From Oxyruncus cristatus (taxonomy: Eukaryota > Chordata > Aves > Passeriformes > Cotingidae), in the NCBI GenBank assembly GCA_013399855.1, contig VXAY01004334.1, positions 186,001-250,000 of the forward strand: DNA of 64,000 nucleotides. The letters are read 5' to 3'. Positions 1 through 13,799 of the stretch are shown piece by piece. The translations under genes were made by a program, and so were the position numbers. The first letter of the stretch is position 1. Each line of letters begins with the position of its first letter. Below the pieces are notes generated by a model that did not search any database, had not been told where the DNA came from, and saw only the letters and a list, made by a program, of their open reading frames with translations.

Positions 1-3000
1 TTTAGTAGTCTGCTAGAGGAATGGGACACAATAGTATATTAATCTTTTTTAGCCACTGAACTTTCAAATTGCAGAGGAATGACTGACTTCTCTGGGAACA
101 GTTATGGGAACAAATGAGCACTTGAAAGCACTAGGGGCAAAGGAGGGACTTTGCAAGAGTAACCCTCTGTCTGGTTACTGTAAGGATGACACACAACAAA
201 CATAAACAGGCAAATAGAAGCTTCTCCTACACAGCAGAAAGTCCTGGTGTGTCAGATGTTACCGAAAGTGAGGGTACTCAGAGGGCACAGAGGCAAAGGC
301 TCACACCCACTTAGCGCTAAGAGGAGACTCAGGCAGTTGAATCCTAACTTGTATAGCACAATTTCCACAAAATCCCAGAAACAAGTCTGCCCAGCACTTC
401 CTTTCATAAACAGCAAAAAAAAGTCAGCTCTAAATTGGCTGATGCTCTAAATTATCTAATTGAGGGGTGGCACTGGTCAAGTCCAGGCAGCTGACCCTCC
501 CAGAGCTGCAAACAGATGGCTAATAACAGCCTAGGACATCCAACCAGCTCTGACAATTTGTCACATTTCCAAGCTGTGGTGACAAGTAGCCCCCTGACAC
601 CTGCTGCAGCTCTAACTTGAAATCTTGAATGTTACTGGTAATCACAACTGAGGTAATTTTTTTCCCGATGGTGTTTTCAGGTGGCTATTTAAAGCAAACT
701 TTTTGTCTAAATTAAGCAAGCATATGTATGCATGTGCTGGATGAGGAAGAGGAAAAAACCACAATGAATTATGAAGTTATATAACAATTTGGGAAATACT
801 TTGTATCCCAGACATTTCACAATGGGTTCCGAGAGAGACATGTTGGAGATACAAATTAAAATGCTTTGGCATTTTTCCAGGCAATAATTTATCATCCCAG
901 GGTGAATCATTATATTTACTTGGCTTAGATTACAGTCTAGGGTCGTTTAGAAACATTCCGGTTCCTCTACAGATTGCAATAGCTTGCATTTGCCCAGCTG
1001 CAACTACACACCACATTTAAAAAATCAGTTCAATATTGGCTAAAAATTGATGATGTAGGCAATTTTTCTGATCAGTTCTTTGTGACTGATTAGAAAAAAA
1101 GAAGTGTAGGCAACTTTCATGTTTGTTCAAGCCCTATTAAAATAACAGTTTTATCTTCCCAAACCATAAGTGAAGCGTTTGCAGCGTCGGGGCTGACCCT
1201 GATCTTCTGCATATTCTCTGCTTAAAGGACATGAACAGGAAATGGTCAGCCTAAGGACACAATGAAAGGAAACACAGCAGCAAAGGTTTCACTGATAACA
1301 TGTGATTTGAAGTCAGTGAGCAGATTCAGTCAGTCATCCAGCTGTTTGGGCCAAAGTCTATACAGCACTCTGCTGACTCCTACAAGACTGTGTCACGAAA
1401 ACATGTGGAAGACTGATGCTTGACATGGGCAAGGCAGGGAAAGCAGAGCACTTTCACATCATCAGATGCTGTGGCTCAGCTATTTCATGCCAGAACCAAG
1501 GAAAATTATGCTGGTTTAGAAATATTTGTTTTTCTAAGAGTTAACTGAGCCAAATAGAAATAGGATGCTGATGAGAGGGTGGATTCATATGTCAGTGCAT
1601 GAGTATCACTAGGTGTAATGGAGTTCAGGTCAGAGCCAGAACTGCAAAGTATTCCACACCCACAATTAAGGACTAATAGAATTTTTTTTTTTTTTTTTTT
1701 TTTGAGAGAGAGATTTCTTCAGAAGACATCAGCACTTTACATACGAAATGCTTACAGTGTGTTTACAAAGATCTATAAACTATAAAGCTAATACAGTTAT
1801 AATTTCTAAATAGTTCTTTTCTTTCTTCAAACTCTCAGCAATAAACTTAACCAGGCAACAACCAGAAAGAAATCTTCATTGAGTGTAGCAAGGAAGGGAA
1901 ATATATTATAAGCTTTGGGTGATGTACTCTAACACCGACTTCAGAAGCATAGTTTAATCTAATTTCTGGTCTTGGATTGTAGTAATTACAAGTTTTGTGC
2001 TTGGACAAGAATTATGTCCTCCATATTTTTCAAGTCATGCTAAAAAAGAAGGAAAAGATATTGACTTTAAAAGAAAAATCATTAAGAACCTAACAACTTC
2101 TTAAATCTTGTTAACTATTATTTCAGAAGACAATCACTGCCAGGTTGATCAAAATCTTTAAAAATTCTTTGGGTATTGACTATTTATCAAATCAATGTGC
2201 AGATTTCAATGTCAGCAGGATTGGCTTGGGGTTTTTTTCCAGTCTAGAATGAACTGGCTGGCCGAATTCAGAGAGCCGTATCCAAAACAGTTAATAGCTG
2301 AACCACTTGAAGGGGTTCTGCATGATTCAGGCTTCAGACTCCATCTTCTACGTGGCTCAGTTTTTTCTGTTTGGTAAGAGCTATACTATCTTGTTCATTT
2401 TACATGTTTTTATATAAAATACCAATAGTAAGACAGATAAAAAAGAAAACCACTGTATATTAGAGGAAAGAAACTTTGAGTGTGGCATCACCCATACTCC
2501 AAGAAACTTTTTCTACCCAGGTAATGTGTTATGCCAGAATGAATCAATACTTATAAGAAATTCTAAAAGGTCATGTGAATGTTCCACAGCAAAATTGTTG
2601 CATATTTTAAACCTCAAATAGTTTTCCAAATAGAATTCTTGTTTTCTGGCCAACCCTCCTCTTAAAACAAGCAGACTTGTAAAAAGAATTGAAAGTACAT
2701 AGAGTTTTATGTTCTGCTGGTTCTATCATGAGTGTTCAGAGTGTCCATAGCCTTTCCTGGCCCTGGGGGTCTTCATGAATAGTGGCACTAGTGTTACATG
2801 TATTATGTGGAGTTTTCCAAGTACTAAAAATGATAAATAAATGTACTATTTACCCAAACAAATTTGCTACCTACTTATCCAGGCATGAAACCAAATGGAG
2901 ATAACTACCTCTGATTAACAACCTTTTTATTTTTAAATAAAATACAACATATCTAGACTATGTGGGCATGGTAAAGAGAGAGTAGACTGGGCAGCAATAA

Positions 3001-5900
3001 ATTAGATGTATAAATAATAAAATCTATATTAATAGTATATGCTATGTCATCACCAAATAAGTCATTAGATAAATCCAAACCCAGTCAAGAGCCTTTTTTT
3101 CTTTCTTATTTAAATTTTTAAAATAGAAAGGGGTAAATTTTCAAGGCTCAGGGAGAACTACTTGCTGTAGGCAACTACATTTGCATTTAGCATCATCCTC
3201 TTCTCATTTTGAGCCAAACACTACCTGAGAGTTTAGAGAGAACTCAGACTAGCATCTACTGACATGAACACATGGTGTATTTCTCTTATAAGTTTCAGAC
3301 AATACTTTATCTCTGATTAATAACCTGTTAGTTATCAGAATACCATATGCACTATTACATATGTTCTGTCTTGACAACAGCAGGAATACTCAAAGTTAAA
3401 AGCATATAAAATAGTTGGACTGATATTGTGAAGAGTACCCTCAGCTGCATGGAAATGTTGATCTTGAATTACTCTACTTTAATCACTCTATCAAAAAAAA
3501 GAGGTGAATATTTTATGTGGCCCAACTGTAGTCCCATTAGTGATTTATCCGAAGTCCAGTTTTAGCTGGTATTTCTTTTGTGGAAATAGAAGATCTTGAA
3601 GCAATTAAGAAGGACATAATATGCATTATCAATGGTTTGATATTTTTTAAATTACCATCTAAAAACTATAAGAGATATTGTTGGACCTAACCTGTGTATA
3701 GGTGTTCTGGTGAGGGTAAGGTCGGCAAATGGACAACTTGCCCCCATAGGAAGACCACTGGAACTCTGAGGAAGACTGACTTAGGATATTCAGAAAGAGA
3801 AAAGTTGGATAAATTCCGTATTATGAGTGTTGCTCAACACATGCAAGACAAAGAGAACAAGTTTGGCACCATTCATTAAAGATCTTTTGCTTCTGGAGAT
3901 GGAAGATTAGGTGGATAACATGAAACAGCTGCATCCTTTACTGTAGGAGACTTTCACAATTCATTTAGGCTTTGCCTCAAGTGCCAGATTCTCAGCTCTG
4001 CTCTTGAATCCATATGTCTTAATTTCCTCCCATGAGCTTTCCATTCCTTTCGCTTTGTGTTATCTGTCAGTATGCATCGTCATTTCTTCTAGTGCAGCTC
4101 TCACAGTGACACCAAGTTCCCTGTTATCTGCAGGCTTATAGCTGAATAGCTTATAGCTATAATCAGAGGCTTAAAGCTTCTAAAAATAGTAGAGTTCAAA
4201 TAGAATAAAGACTGGCATTCTCAACTTTTGGGGTTTGTTTGTCCTTTCAGATTGCAAGTGCTTGAAAGAGTTTCTTGTTTGCTAGACATAACTTCCAAGG
4301 AAACTTTTTTGGAAGCCAGGCTGTGATTACCACCCAACATGAGTAAGGGACTTTACCTCACGAGGAGCAATATGGTGGAGGTTATAATTATTGCCTTTGC
4401 AGTGAAAACACAAGTAGGATGTTCACATGTAGATCTAGGCAGGTAACCTTGGTCAATGGTTCATTTTCCAAGAAGATCTGGTTTTTGTTCATCCCAAAAG
4501 ACTAATTAGTTTGGATCTAATACACTGAAAATTTTCATCTAGAAAAGCTTTGTTTTTACAAAAACTAGATATATGGAAGAGAAAGGAAGAGATGCTAACC
4601 CTCCAGGTACTGGATAAGAGAAGTTAAGTAAATATGGGTGATGATAAGGATTCAGTGTTCACCTCTGGAAGAGGGAATCTTGCTTTGACCTGTGCTGGTG
4701 ACTGCAGTGGTTACAGGTGTCCTTGTTCTCTACAGAAAATATGTCCAAGTGACTAGCCATCTAGTAAGGCACTTAGACAGGTGCCTATCCCGGACATGTG
4801 TATATCTCAGTCTTTATAGCTTTAAAGCAGATTTAAAGAGCTCATGCAGCAGGGACTGAGAAAAGCTCCCACTGGAGAACCTGGCAGCATGGTAGTTAGG
4901 GGAATGCATTGTTACCAACTATTACCCTGAACTTGGCACAAAGTGATGAAGATACTGAGCTGTTGGGGTAAGTTTCCTCATCTTATATTTCACATAGTAT
5001 TCATATATAAGGTATACTGCTCTGTAAACACAAGAAATTACAATAGTTCTTCAGCTTTTCTAACTAGTAACGCATCTCCAGCTCAGCACCTTACTTCTGT
5101 TGGATATCTCTTAGGATTGGAAACAACTCTTAGGATAGAAACAGCTCTTCCCCCCAAATGCTGAAATAGCAGATGCTGATATTTTAGGTGGCACGTGCCT
5201 GTCTAGCAGAAATCCTTTACTCCAGAAATCAATTTGTCCATGGATCAGGGTTACAAATCTGGCCCTGCTGCTTCTACGCCCGTCCAAGAGTATTCTGGCA
5301 CATTTCTGCTGCATCACCAGAAGGCGGGAAAAAAATACAGCCCCACTTATAGTGTATATGAACTTAGTAAATTATTCTGTAGGAAAGCAAAATAATTTTC
5401 TCATTGTCCCAAAGTTTCAGTCTTGCCCCCATCCACTCCAGCCCCTATCCACTCCAGATATACTCTGGCTCCTAACTAGGAGTTCAAATTCCCCCAGCCA
5501 AGTATTAAAGATAGATTTTAAAAGGAGCACAGTTCAGATAGATACTTGGCCTAACCAATGGTTTTCTCCACAGCCAATCCCATAGCTGCAATAGACTATC
5601 CTGACGCATGTATACAAACCCTCAGACCTATTGATTCAGGCAAGGAATAGTTTGAGACAAATTTCATGTTTCCTAAGGCTGTCCAGTGCCTCTCACTCCA
5701 AGCCTTCTTCCTGGACCTAGCTGCCAGGACAAGTGTAATAGAAGAAGGTTAATTATGCTATATTCCACATCCTTCCTGGCTGTAGCCTAATTAACTCTCA
5801 TTTCTCAAACTCCTTATTAAGAATTGTTTCTCATGTACTCTAGATATCTATTCCAAATAGCACGCTCAGGGTACTCTTTTGAGGAAGTATAGTAAGCACT
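1..5900. other. Non-coding AT-rich sequence, no gene
   Basis: No supportable gene. Open frames are at most about 77 codons and none resembles a protein family I know. The main landmark is the T tract at 1,682-1,713, listed separately. At 5,431-5,457 an 11-base motif (atccactccag) occurs twice with a 16-base period. The rest appears to be unique intergenic or intronic sequence. Confidence 0.75.
1682..1713. repeat. Poly-T tract (22 T) followed by (GA)5
   Basis: Twenty-two uninterrupted T residues (1,682-1,703) are followed directly by five GA dinucleotides (1,704-1,713). It is either a simple microsatellite or, read on the minus strand, a poly-A tail following roughly 400 bases of AT-rich sequence. 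I see no AATAAA signal on the minus strand just before the A run, so a plain microsatellite is the safer reading. Confidence 0.9.
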
Positions 5901-8546
5901 TTTTAAATTTTTTTTTTGCATCGTTTGCCACTGAACCTTTTTAGATTAGACAGAATCCATGTCTTTTGCCAGGGTTAACTACACAACTCACAGTTTCAGT
6001 TTTTCTTATAAGTACACATGGAATTTGCTGTTTATGCAGCAGCTCAAATTTCTTCCAAAATAATCCCTCTTTAAACCACTTGGTTTTCTTGTCACTGAGA
6101 AACTGGCTTCCTAGTACCTTGAATTTCATTCTTTTTTATTTTCTGTGAAACCCTTTGAAACACCTTGTTGTTCAAGTGACAGGGTGAAAAAACTAAAATA
6201 TCTAAGAAGGGATGCATGCACAAGCATGGATTCCTTTTCGTCAAGTAGTGCCTGCCAGAATTCTGCAGGTTTATCAAGTGTACACACGTAAGTGGCATTT
6301 ACCTTATCCTCAGTTCCCCTCCTCCTCTTATACATGCCTGATCCTTTTCTTCATAGAAATTTTTCTCTTTTTTATTAATGTTTTCATAATCCATTTTCCC
6401 CCACTAACTTAGTGCGTGGAAAGCTTTAATACTTCTGTTCTATTCTTAATTATTACTCTTGTCCCAAGAAAACATTATCAAAGGCTTTTCACTCACTGTA
6501 TTTGTCTTCCACTCTAACACACACCCCCTTTTTCTGAGATCAAATGGACTTCTAACCCAACCCTTGGTGCTCTAATCATTTTCACTTTTTTTGTGTGTCT
6601 TTCAAGCTAAACTTAGTCGTAAGTGGTTCATGTACTCTTCTAGTGTGTCCTGAATTTTAATCGGTCTCTTTTGAGGGTTTCCTAGTATCTCACTGTCACA
6701 TTAAAGACTCTATTTTATGGGAAAGGCTATGAGCTTTTTATTGGTACTCAACTCAGCTTTCATTGAAATTGCATCCACTTGCAGCTACAAAACATTCATC
6801 TGAGTGAGTGGTATGTCCTTTTTGTTCATGGTGAGCTTACAAATTACATCCAGTGCATTTATTATAACTGATGTTGGTTGCCACGCTGAACAGTCTGGTC
6901 CTATATTAGTTCAGCTTTATGTTTTGAATCACTTTGCTATCACATGGGCACAGGCTTCAAATAGAATTTTTCTTTTCACTCCTTTCCAAATGTCTCTTCC
7001 ACATTGCACTATGCTTCCTTACCCAGAGTACAGTATTACTAACTTAACAGTTCATTCTATTTACCTGAATTAACATAAAAGTATTAAATAGATTAAATTG
7101 TACAAAACAACATTACCTTCAGTGTCTTCCTTCTGACTAGGATTCAGTGCTTGGCCATATGGAATAAAGCTTTCTTTGAACTTGCCTTACTTGTCTTATA
7201 CTTTACCAAAGAGTTTCAGCTAAAATGGGACTTTGGTTTTCTCCATTCTCCCCCATAATATATTTTCTAAATTTCATGCTACTGGCAATATCTGGTTTTC
7301 TGGGACAACCACCTGAGAGCTCAAGGTGCTTGAGAGAGAGGTTTTTCCATACTTTGCAACTTTAGCAGAACTGTGTTGTTTTGTTGAAACCCATGCAATA
7401 GGATTCCAGAGATTATAGCAAATACTTTCTCCTTTATTGAAGAACCCCATCCAACATGAAATACTTAAAAACATGAACCCTCTTCATACAAAACATGGAG
7501 AGGTTCATAGACTTGAAACTGTAGTAGCTGTTTAAAATCTCATTATCTTTAAGCTGGTGTCTTGGTTTCTCAATGCTTAGAATAAGCATAGCCACAGCTA
7601 CATGAAAAACAGATATCCACAACTTTTTCATCTCTCTTGTGAAAGAGTGAGAAGAACATGGCTCTCAGTGCAATTGTTACAGTCAGGTTAAACTGTTGCT
7701 CTGGGATATGCAAGGAGGCTGCATATAGAGATGATATGGTAAGTTAAGCACCAGCAGCTTCATTCTACCTTCTAATAAGTAGTGTTTCACAGAGAGAGAC
7801 TATTAAAGTGATGCTGCAGAAAGCTGTAGCAAATGCTGGCAAGTTTATGGGCAGGTTTTAAACTGTTACTTTTAATTTAGAGTGAGCCTCAAAGGTTTTA
7901 AATCTGATTACATGAGAAACCACCTATCTTGCAATTGGTTCTGTTGTACTGGTGGTCAGCAGAGGAATTCAAGTTAATAGCCTATTGATATAGGCAGGAC
8001 AGACTTGGCAGAAGGAGGTCTGGCTGACAGCTTTGAACTCTGGAACTTATTCTTCAGCTGTAAAATGGAGATAATAATGGTTCTGTACCTCCCAGTAGGG
8101 TGCTCAGGCTAAATTCGTTATTAGGCATTTTCAGTAATGTTTCTGTTTATGTTTCCAAGGTAACGAATAGAGATGGGCTGGAAATCCCTTAACAATAAAA
8201 ATTATAGAGCTTAAAGGGCAGTGGGAGCTAAGGGGTCATGACACTTGTGACAGGAAGTATCTACTAGATTACTGCAAAATCTGGTAGATAACTCACAGAA
8301 TAGTAAGTTCTCGGCAACTCAGTAGTAATGCTCTCTGATGCAGCATCAGGTACCTACCTACTATGAAGACTGCCTACAGATATTTTATCTTGGCTTCAAG
8401 AGGACCATTCATAATATCAAGGGAAAAAAAGCACCTCTCTAAGCTGTGTGGTACACTGGAAAAACAGGAGCTTATCATCAACTCCACTGGTGCAGCCACG
8501 AGTACTTTAGCAGGCCAGGACTGCATACATGTTTAGGATGATAGTG

Positions 8547-8569
8547 ATGGGATTTGTTACAAATCCCAT
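8547..8569. repeat. 23-bp near-perfect palindrome
   Basis: Two perfect 11-base inverted arms (8,547-8,557 and 8,559-8,569; atgggatttgt and its reverse complement) are separated by one base. It is too short for a miRNA precursor. It may be chance or a dyad protein-binding site. Confidence 0.8.
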
Positions 8570-9007
8570 TAGTCATTAAAAGGCTAATTTCTACACATGG
8601 ATTTCAAAGTTAAAGAAAGAGCTCAATAAAGATTGCCTCTTCTGACAGTGCTTTGCATGGGAGCCCAAGCTTCACCCTACAGACAGATTCCTTCACTGTC
8701 TAGTAAACTAACCAGAAACCTCTACTGTCAGCTCCTAAGGTCATGTCTAGGTCGGGCTGCACATAAGGCTTCATGCAGCTTATAAGACACATTTTTTTCA
8801 TGCAAGCAGTAAACATGGCATCCAAATACTGAGTTTATGCTTCATCACACTGAAGTGTCAATCAAGCTCAATTCTGCAAATGTATACCCTGGTGCCTGTG
8901 GAAGAATGTCAGGCTCATGGAATCAGCCTTAGCAAAGAGCTGAATCCATCTTGGCTGTTTGCCTTAAGTCCTGCTGTTTTGACCAGAGGGGAAAGCAGAA
9001 GGAGAAT

Positions 9008-9039
9008 GTATCATACAAAGTATCCCCACTGTATGATAC
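9008..9039. repeat. Stem-loop, 10-bp arms with 12-base loop
   Basis: The arm gtatcataca (9,008-9,017) is the exact reverse complement of 9,030-9,039. Because the arm is itself nearly palindromic, the two arms also read as an imperfect direct repeat, each followed by 'aagt'. No function can be assigned. Confidence 0.75.
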
Positions 9040-9656
9040 AAAGTGTACTCAGCCTCCTACTAGGACAAAACTTTTTGGTCTGTATTGCTTCATTTGTTTA
9101 GTATACATTTGATTCTTTCAGTTTCAGCAGCCGCTCAAAAACCTGTTAAGAACTACAGCTACAATATGTTATGTTCTGATGTATATGACTCTAAGACTTA
9201 GGTGGCATTTCTTCTTGGTGATATTCAAGGTTGGATGGACAGCTCAAAGTTTGAGGACAAAATAAAGAAACTTTTCCACATTTGAATGTCAGCAGAAAGC
9301 TATAGTAAGCAAGGGTTGCTGACTACATGTTCTATTTTTCACTTGACTCTCACTAAATAAAGGAAAATCTGTTGGTCTTAGTCATATCTGGTATATACAC
9401 CAGTGCTTAGAGCGTATTTTTCCCTGTATCCCGTATATTCAGAACACAACAGAGGTTAATGACTTAGAAAAGCAGCGTATCTTGCACTGAAAACCATGTT
9501 AGCAAAATTGTTAAATGAGCCTCCTGGCACTGGGTGGGCCAGGGGTTCCCTCAATAGCATTTATTGCATTTTGCACTGGCACACCATGTCAGGAAGTCCC
9601 ATTTCCTTGCTTTAGAGAACCGAAGCACGCGTTGCCAGCATGCTTGATTAAACTTC

Positions 9657-9671
9657 TTTTTTTTTTTTTTT
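9657..9671. repeat. Poly-T run (15)
   Basis: Homopolymer of 15 T residues in non-coding sequence. I see no associated element. Confidence 0.9.
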
Positions 9672-10135
9672 CCTAACAACAGAGAAAGGGATATCTAATA
9701 TACCACCAGGACTGTCATCACCCCTTGCCCCCAGTTTTTTACAATAAAACTCATGACTGTTGCGTTTAAACAACAACAGTTTAATTCAGTTATTCAGTTA
9801 GGTGTCATGAGTAGAAATAGTAATTTTGTTCATGTTTTATTTAGACTAAGTGTGGTCCCTAGGCTTCTGGCAAGCTGTCAATATAGCCATCTGTTTTGCA
9901 AAGTTTATGATTCTCTCTGGAAATAGGCAGCCTAAAGCTAAAGTGCAGTGAGGGTTGGTTTTCTTTGAACCACCTGCTGTAGATGAAGAAGAGTCAGATT
10001 TCAATAGGATACGGGCTTTAAGATCCAAAGTCAGCCTATTTCAAGGATGCAAAACAAAATTAAATTCATTTCACCTATGTTTTCTTACAACTCAGCTTTG
10101 GCAACTTGCTTATAAATTTATTATATATGTTTACA

Positions 10136-10147
10136 AACACACACACA
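10136..10147. repeat. Short (AC)n microsatellite
   Basis: Six AC dinucleotide units, directly after an AT-rich stretch (tataaatttattatatatg). Confidence 0.85.
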
Positions 10148-11921
10148 TACAAATATAGGTATAACTAGAGAAAGAAAGACTGTAGGAGACATGAAGTCCA
10201 GAGCCAGGTCACACCAAAATCTTACATAAATGTCTCCTTCAAAGAGCTTATATATTCAAAAACAAACATAGCACCTTAAGCATATAAACAAGCAAGCCAT
10301 GATGGAAACAGAAGGTATCAGCTATGAAATTTTGATAGCAGATGTGCACTTTGCAGGCTATCAATAAGAACAGATGTCATTCTTATGAGCCATGGAGGGA
10401 GATAAAGCAAATCAAACCACTAAAAAGAGTATGAAAATAAATACAAGAAAATTATTTTTTAAAGTATTGTTTGCAATTTTCATTTGGACTTCAGCTGCTA
10501 TCTTATCTTAACAGCATGTTACACCTCATATGTCTCCCTGATTTGAATATAGCTTACTCAGTTTTAAAGTCTCTGTATGCCACACCAGTTGGAATCCTAT
10601 TACGTTTGCACCATAAATACATGAACATGTGAATTGAACTATGTATTACCATAGAAATACAATTAAAGCACTTAGTACTGATGGACTTGGTTCTGCAGTC
10701 TTGAAAGAACTGACCAGGGCATGGCTAGGTCTGGATTTAGTAGATCTCGGGGATTTTTTTAACCAACACAGTTGAGGCAATTAAAGCCTGTTCATTGTTT
10801 TTTCCAAAATGTTTTTTGATGGATTTGTCATTGTTCTTGATACATTATCTGCCATTAGTATGGTTTGAATGTTAAGTAGCTGCTGTCGGGATGGAAGAAG
10901 TTGTGCTCAAAATCTCTGACCCAAAAAGGAAACCCCACCTAATGTAATTGTTTTATTGTATTGCTGAAGTCTCAAATGTCAGCAGCAGAGTGCTGATGTT
11001 CCTAAATCTTTAGACTTCCATTTCATGGAAGTTTTTTTAAAGGAAAGTACTTCTAACAGTACGTGAGGATTGGAGATGGCCTTGCACTGCTCTAGAAACC
11101 AAACTGATGAGAGCCAAAATGAGTTTCATTGGTAAGGTGTTAAAATCAAGAGCTGCATACAGTATAACTGGTTTTAGAAATTCTAATGAGGTGTTTGTTT
11201 CAAAGGAATCAGCCTATGGGCACATACTATTGTAGAGTTACTTTATTCTCTCTGACATTTTTTATAACTATGTTTTTTCCTCCCAGTCTCTTTTGGACTG
11301 CACTCTGCACTCAGGAGTTCTACTCAGAAAGAATCAATACACTTTCTAATTGATATTTTTCTACTTCTGCTCAAGTTAGAGAGGAAAAAGAGCCTTTCAG
11401 TGGATTTTGGTGGCCAAGGTAGGAGTTTTCCGTGAGATACCATACAGCAGAATGGAATAAAGGAAGCAGTAGATCATCCTTCCTCCTGAAATGCTGTCAA
11501 ACTCAGGATTGCAGTTTGAGGTCCTCCATAAGACCCATGAGTATTGCACCCTTCATTACCTTCAGAAGAGAAAAACTGAAATACCACAAAGGGCATAAAA
11601 CATTAAAAGGAAATTACATCAGCACATATCACAGCAACACCATGATGAGAGGGTGTATGCACAGACCAATGCTGCTTACAAAGATTCACAACAGTTCTCA
11701 AGATTAAGTCATTTCAAATGCCACTGAACAAAGTTGCAGAGGGGCTGCCCTCGTATCTAAGCAATATGTCATCACTGAGAGGAAACCACACTGTAATTCA
11801 TTGTGTTCAAATCTCCATCAGGTACTTCTCTCTGGCAGCAACCTCACAGTGTCCATTTTCATTGAGGTTAAAAGTTCATGTATCTAAGGATTATTTTTTT
11901 AGTATTATAGTATTATTTAGT

Positions 11922-12058
11922 TCTCCGTCACTGGAGATTACCACATTAGTACAGTTTCTGATGTTCCACCCAAATATGAGAAAGAACTTTTGTTTGTGGG
12001 TGACCACGTACTGGAAGGGATTGCCCAGAGAGGTTGCGAAGTCTCCGTCACTGGAGAT
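11922..12058. repeat. 17-bp direct repeat spaced 120 bp, one copy inside CR1
   Basis: The 17-mer tctccgtcactggagat occurs at 11,922-11,938 and again at 12,042-12,058, exactly 120 bases apart. The second copy is a normal part of the CR1 3' end. The first lies about 30-40 bases upstream of where CR1 similarity becomes clear to me. It may mark a second, badly degraded CR1 piece or a local gene-conversion or template-switch event. Confidence 0.8.
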
Positions 12059-12187
12059 ATTCCAGAACCGTCTGGACACAATACTGTGCCATGGGTTCCA
12101 AAATGACCCTGCTTGACAAGGGAGGTTGGACCAGATGGCCCACTGTGCTCCCTTCCAACCTGACCCATTCTGTGACTCTGTGATTCA
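11965..12187 (+). mobile_element. CR1-type LINE, 5'-truncated 3' end
   Basis: This is a 3'-terminal fragment of a CR1 retrotransposon in the plus orientation. The text runs 'attgcccagagaggttg', 'gtcactggagatattcca', 'ttggaccagatggccc', 'cccttccaacctgac' and ends in 'attctgtgactctgtgatt', matching the order of the CR1 3' untranslated region and its short terminal repeats. CR1 has no poly-A tail, and none is seen. Only about 220 bases remain, all downstream of the reverse transcriptase ORF, so it cannot encode anything. A plus-strand open frame of 132 codons (11,718-12,116) runs into it and is not a gene. It resembles the CR1-Y/E type, a tentative call. The left border is approximate. Confidence 0.93.
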
Positions 12188-13799
12188 GTAAGTGTTGAAA
12201 GGCAGAAAATAATATGGAAGATCACTCCTTTGGTTTAAATTATACCTGTCTGAAGCTGTTACTGTTGCACTGTTTTGCTTTGCCCATTAGCTGGAGAATA
12301 TAGAACTCTGTTGGGCTCTGTTATGCCTCTGTCTCTGATGCAGTTGACTTGCAAGTCTGTTTGAATTCCAATTAGAACCAATGGAAGACTTTCCAGTGGT
12401 TTGGTTTTGTGTTTGGGTTTTTTTTCCTGGGTCAGGTCCTATGTGGACTTGGGTTTCTGCCACTAGAGGGTATTGGGATTCAATTGCCTTTTTCATGCAA
12501 AATCTCTCCTTAATGTTGTACATATTGTTTTCTAAACCCATAAGGCAGAGGAAAAATGCTCAATTTCATTGTACGTATTTACAGAAAAAAATTGCTGAGT
12601 ATCAATAGCACTATATAATTCTTATGACCTTCATATTCAGCAACCTTCAGCTGCTCCTCTTAAGATGTGGTAAACAAGCCTTTGCCTCGGAAGTTTCCAT
12701 TTTATTGTTTATTTTCAGATATTATCTACTTTCCTTTCCCATTCAGATTTCAGCGGTATCAAACCTCTGTCACAATGACAGATATAAGGCCTGTTGGTGC
12801 AATAAAGATCCGAGCTGTCAACAGTAATTCAGGCTGGGTGGCAATATCAGACCAGATAGGGCCAGATCTGCTATTGCTTTATTTTTCAAGTTTGATTTCA
12901 AATCATCACATCAGTATTAATTCAGTCTTCATTAAAGTTCTGTTTCTTCTTTGGCCATTGCTAGCTTTGCAGTTCTCCTGATGAACTCAAATATTGGACT
13001 CCTACAATCCTGAAATTTAGGTCCCCCTTGCAATTGTAGAATTTGGAGGTCCTCAGTGGAGACCTGTGTAGGGGGTAGAGTAAAACAGCATGCAGTGGCT
13101 ATTCATAACTTATTGAATCAAGTTCCTGCCAAATACTGCTTCTGAATATATGGTCAGCCTGTTAGTGGGTGGAAAATTACATTTCCCCCTGCTCTTGTTT
13201 GAAATATGCATTTATTTGACAATGTTCTACAGGCTACTATTTGGTCAAGTACATTGGAACTGAAGAAGTATGCAAAAGCTTTGGCAAGTGCTGTAAATTA
13301 ATCAGAAAATCATCCTTTAAAATTGTTTTTCTAAAAAGGCAAAGCATTTCAAATTTTTTGTACTGAGTCCACATTGAAACTCACATCTCCTTTTTTTGCA
13401 AACAAACTCTGAAATGCCAAGACTAAGAAATCAAAGATCTGTATCCTGCATCATTAAAAATCTACCAATTTCTGGTGTGCTACCAATCTCTAACAGCTTA
13501 CTAGACGTGGTTTTAAAGGAGTCTGAGAAGTGGTTCAGGTTCTCAAATTTCTTAGCCAAACATACAAAACAGGGATTTTTGAATCCATTTAAAAAAGGTT
13601 ACAATTGCAGATAAGCAAATAAGGAAATGGCCAGCCATCATTTTGAAAAGAAAAAATAATGTGTCATTTACTAACAGATGGACAACAAGCAAAGCACTCC
13701 TAATATCCTAAATTAATTAATTGCTTGTTACTATCCTGAAAGCTGGATTCTTCTCAAGCAGGTAAACAGTGATAAATCCAAAGGCTTTAATTCCGTCTA

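Larger units (their letters stand above)
5901..11964. other. Non-coding sequence with a pyrimidine-rich patch
   Basis: No supportable gene. About 6,300-6,640 is markedly rich in C and T on the plus strand, which lowers stop-codon frequency and explains the cluster of short overlapping open frames there on both strands. Small palindromes at 8,547 and 9,008, a T15 run at 9,657 and a short AC repeat at 10,136 are listed separately. Confidence 0.7.

Noticed and set aside
6300..6640. Cluster of overlapping open frames on both strands
   Set aside because: Explained by local pyrimidine richness, which reduces stop codons; no protein similarity.
11718..12116. Longest open frame (132 codons, plus) as a gene
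   Set aside because: Its last third is the CR1 3' untranslated region and the upstream part matches nothing I know; the length is compatible with chance.
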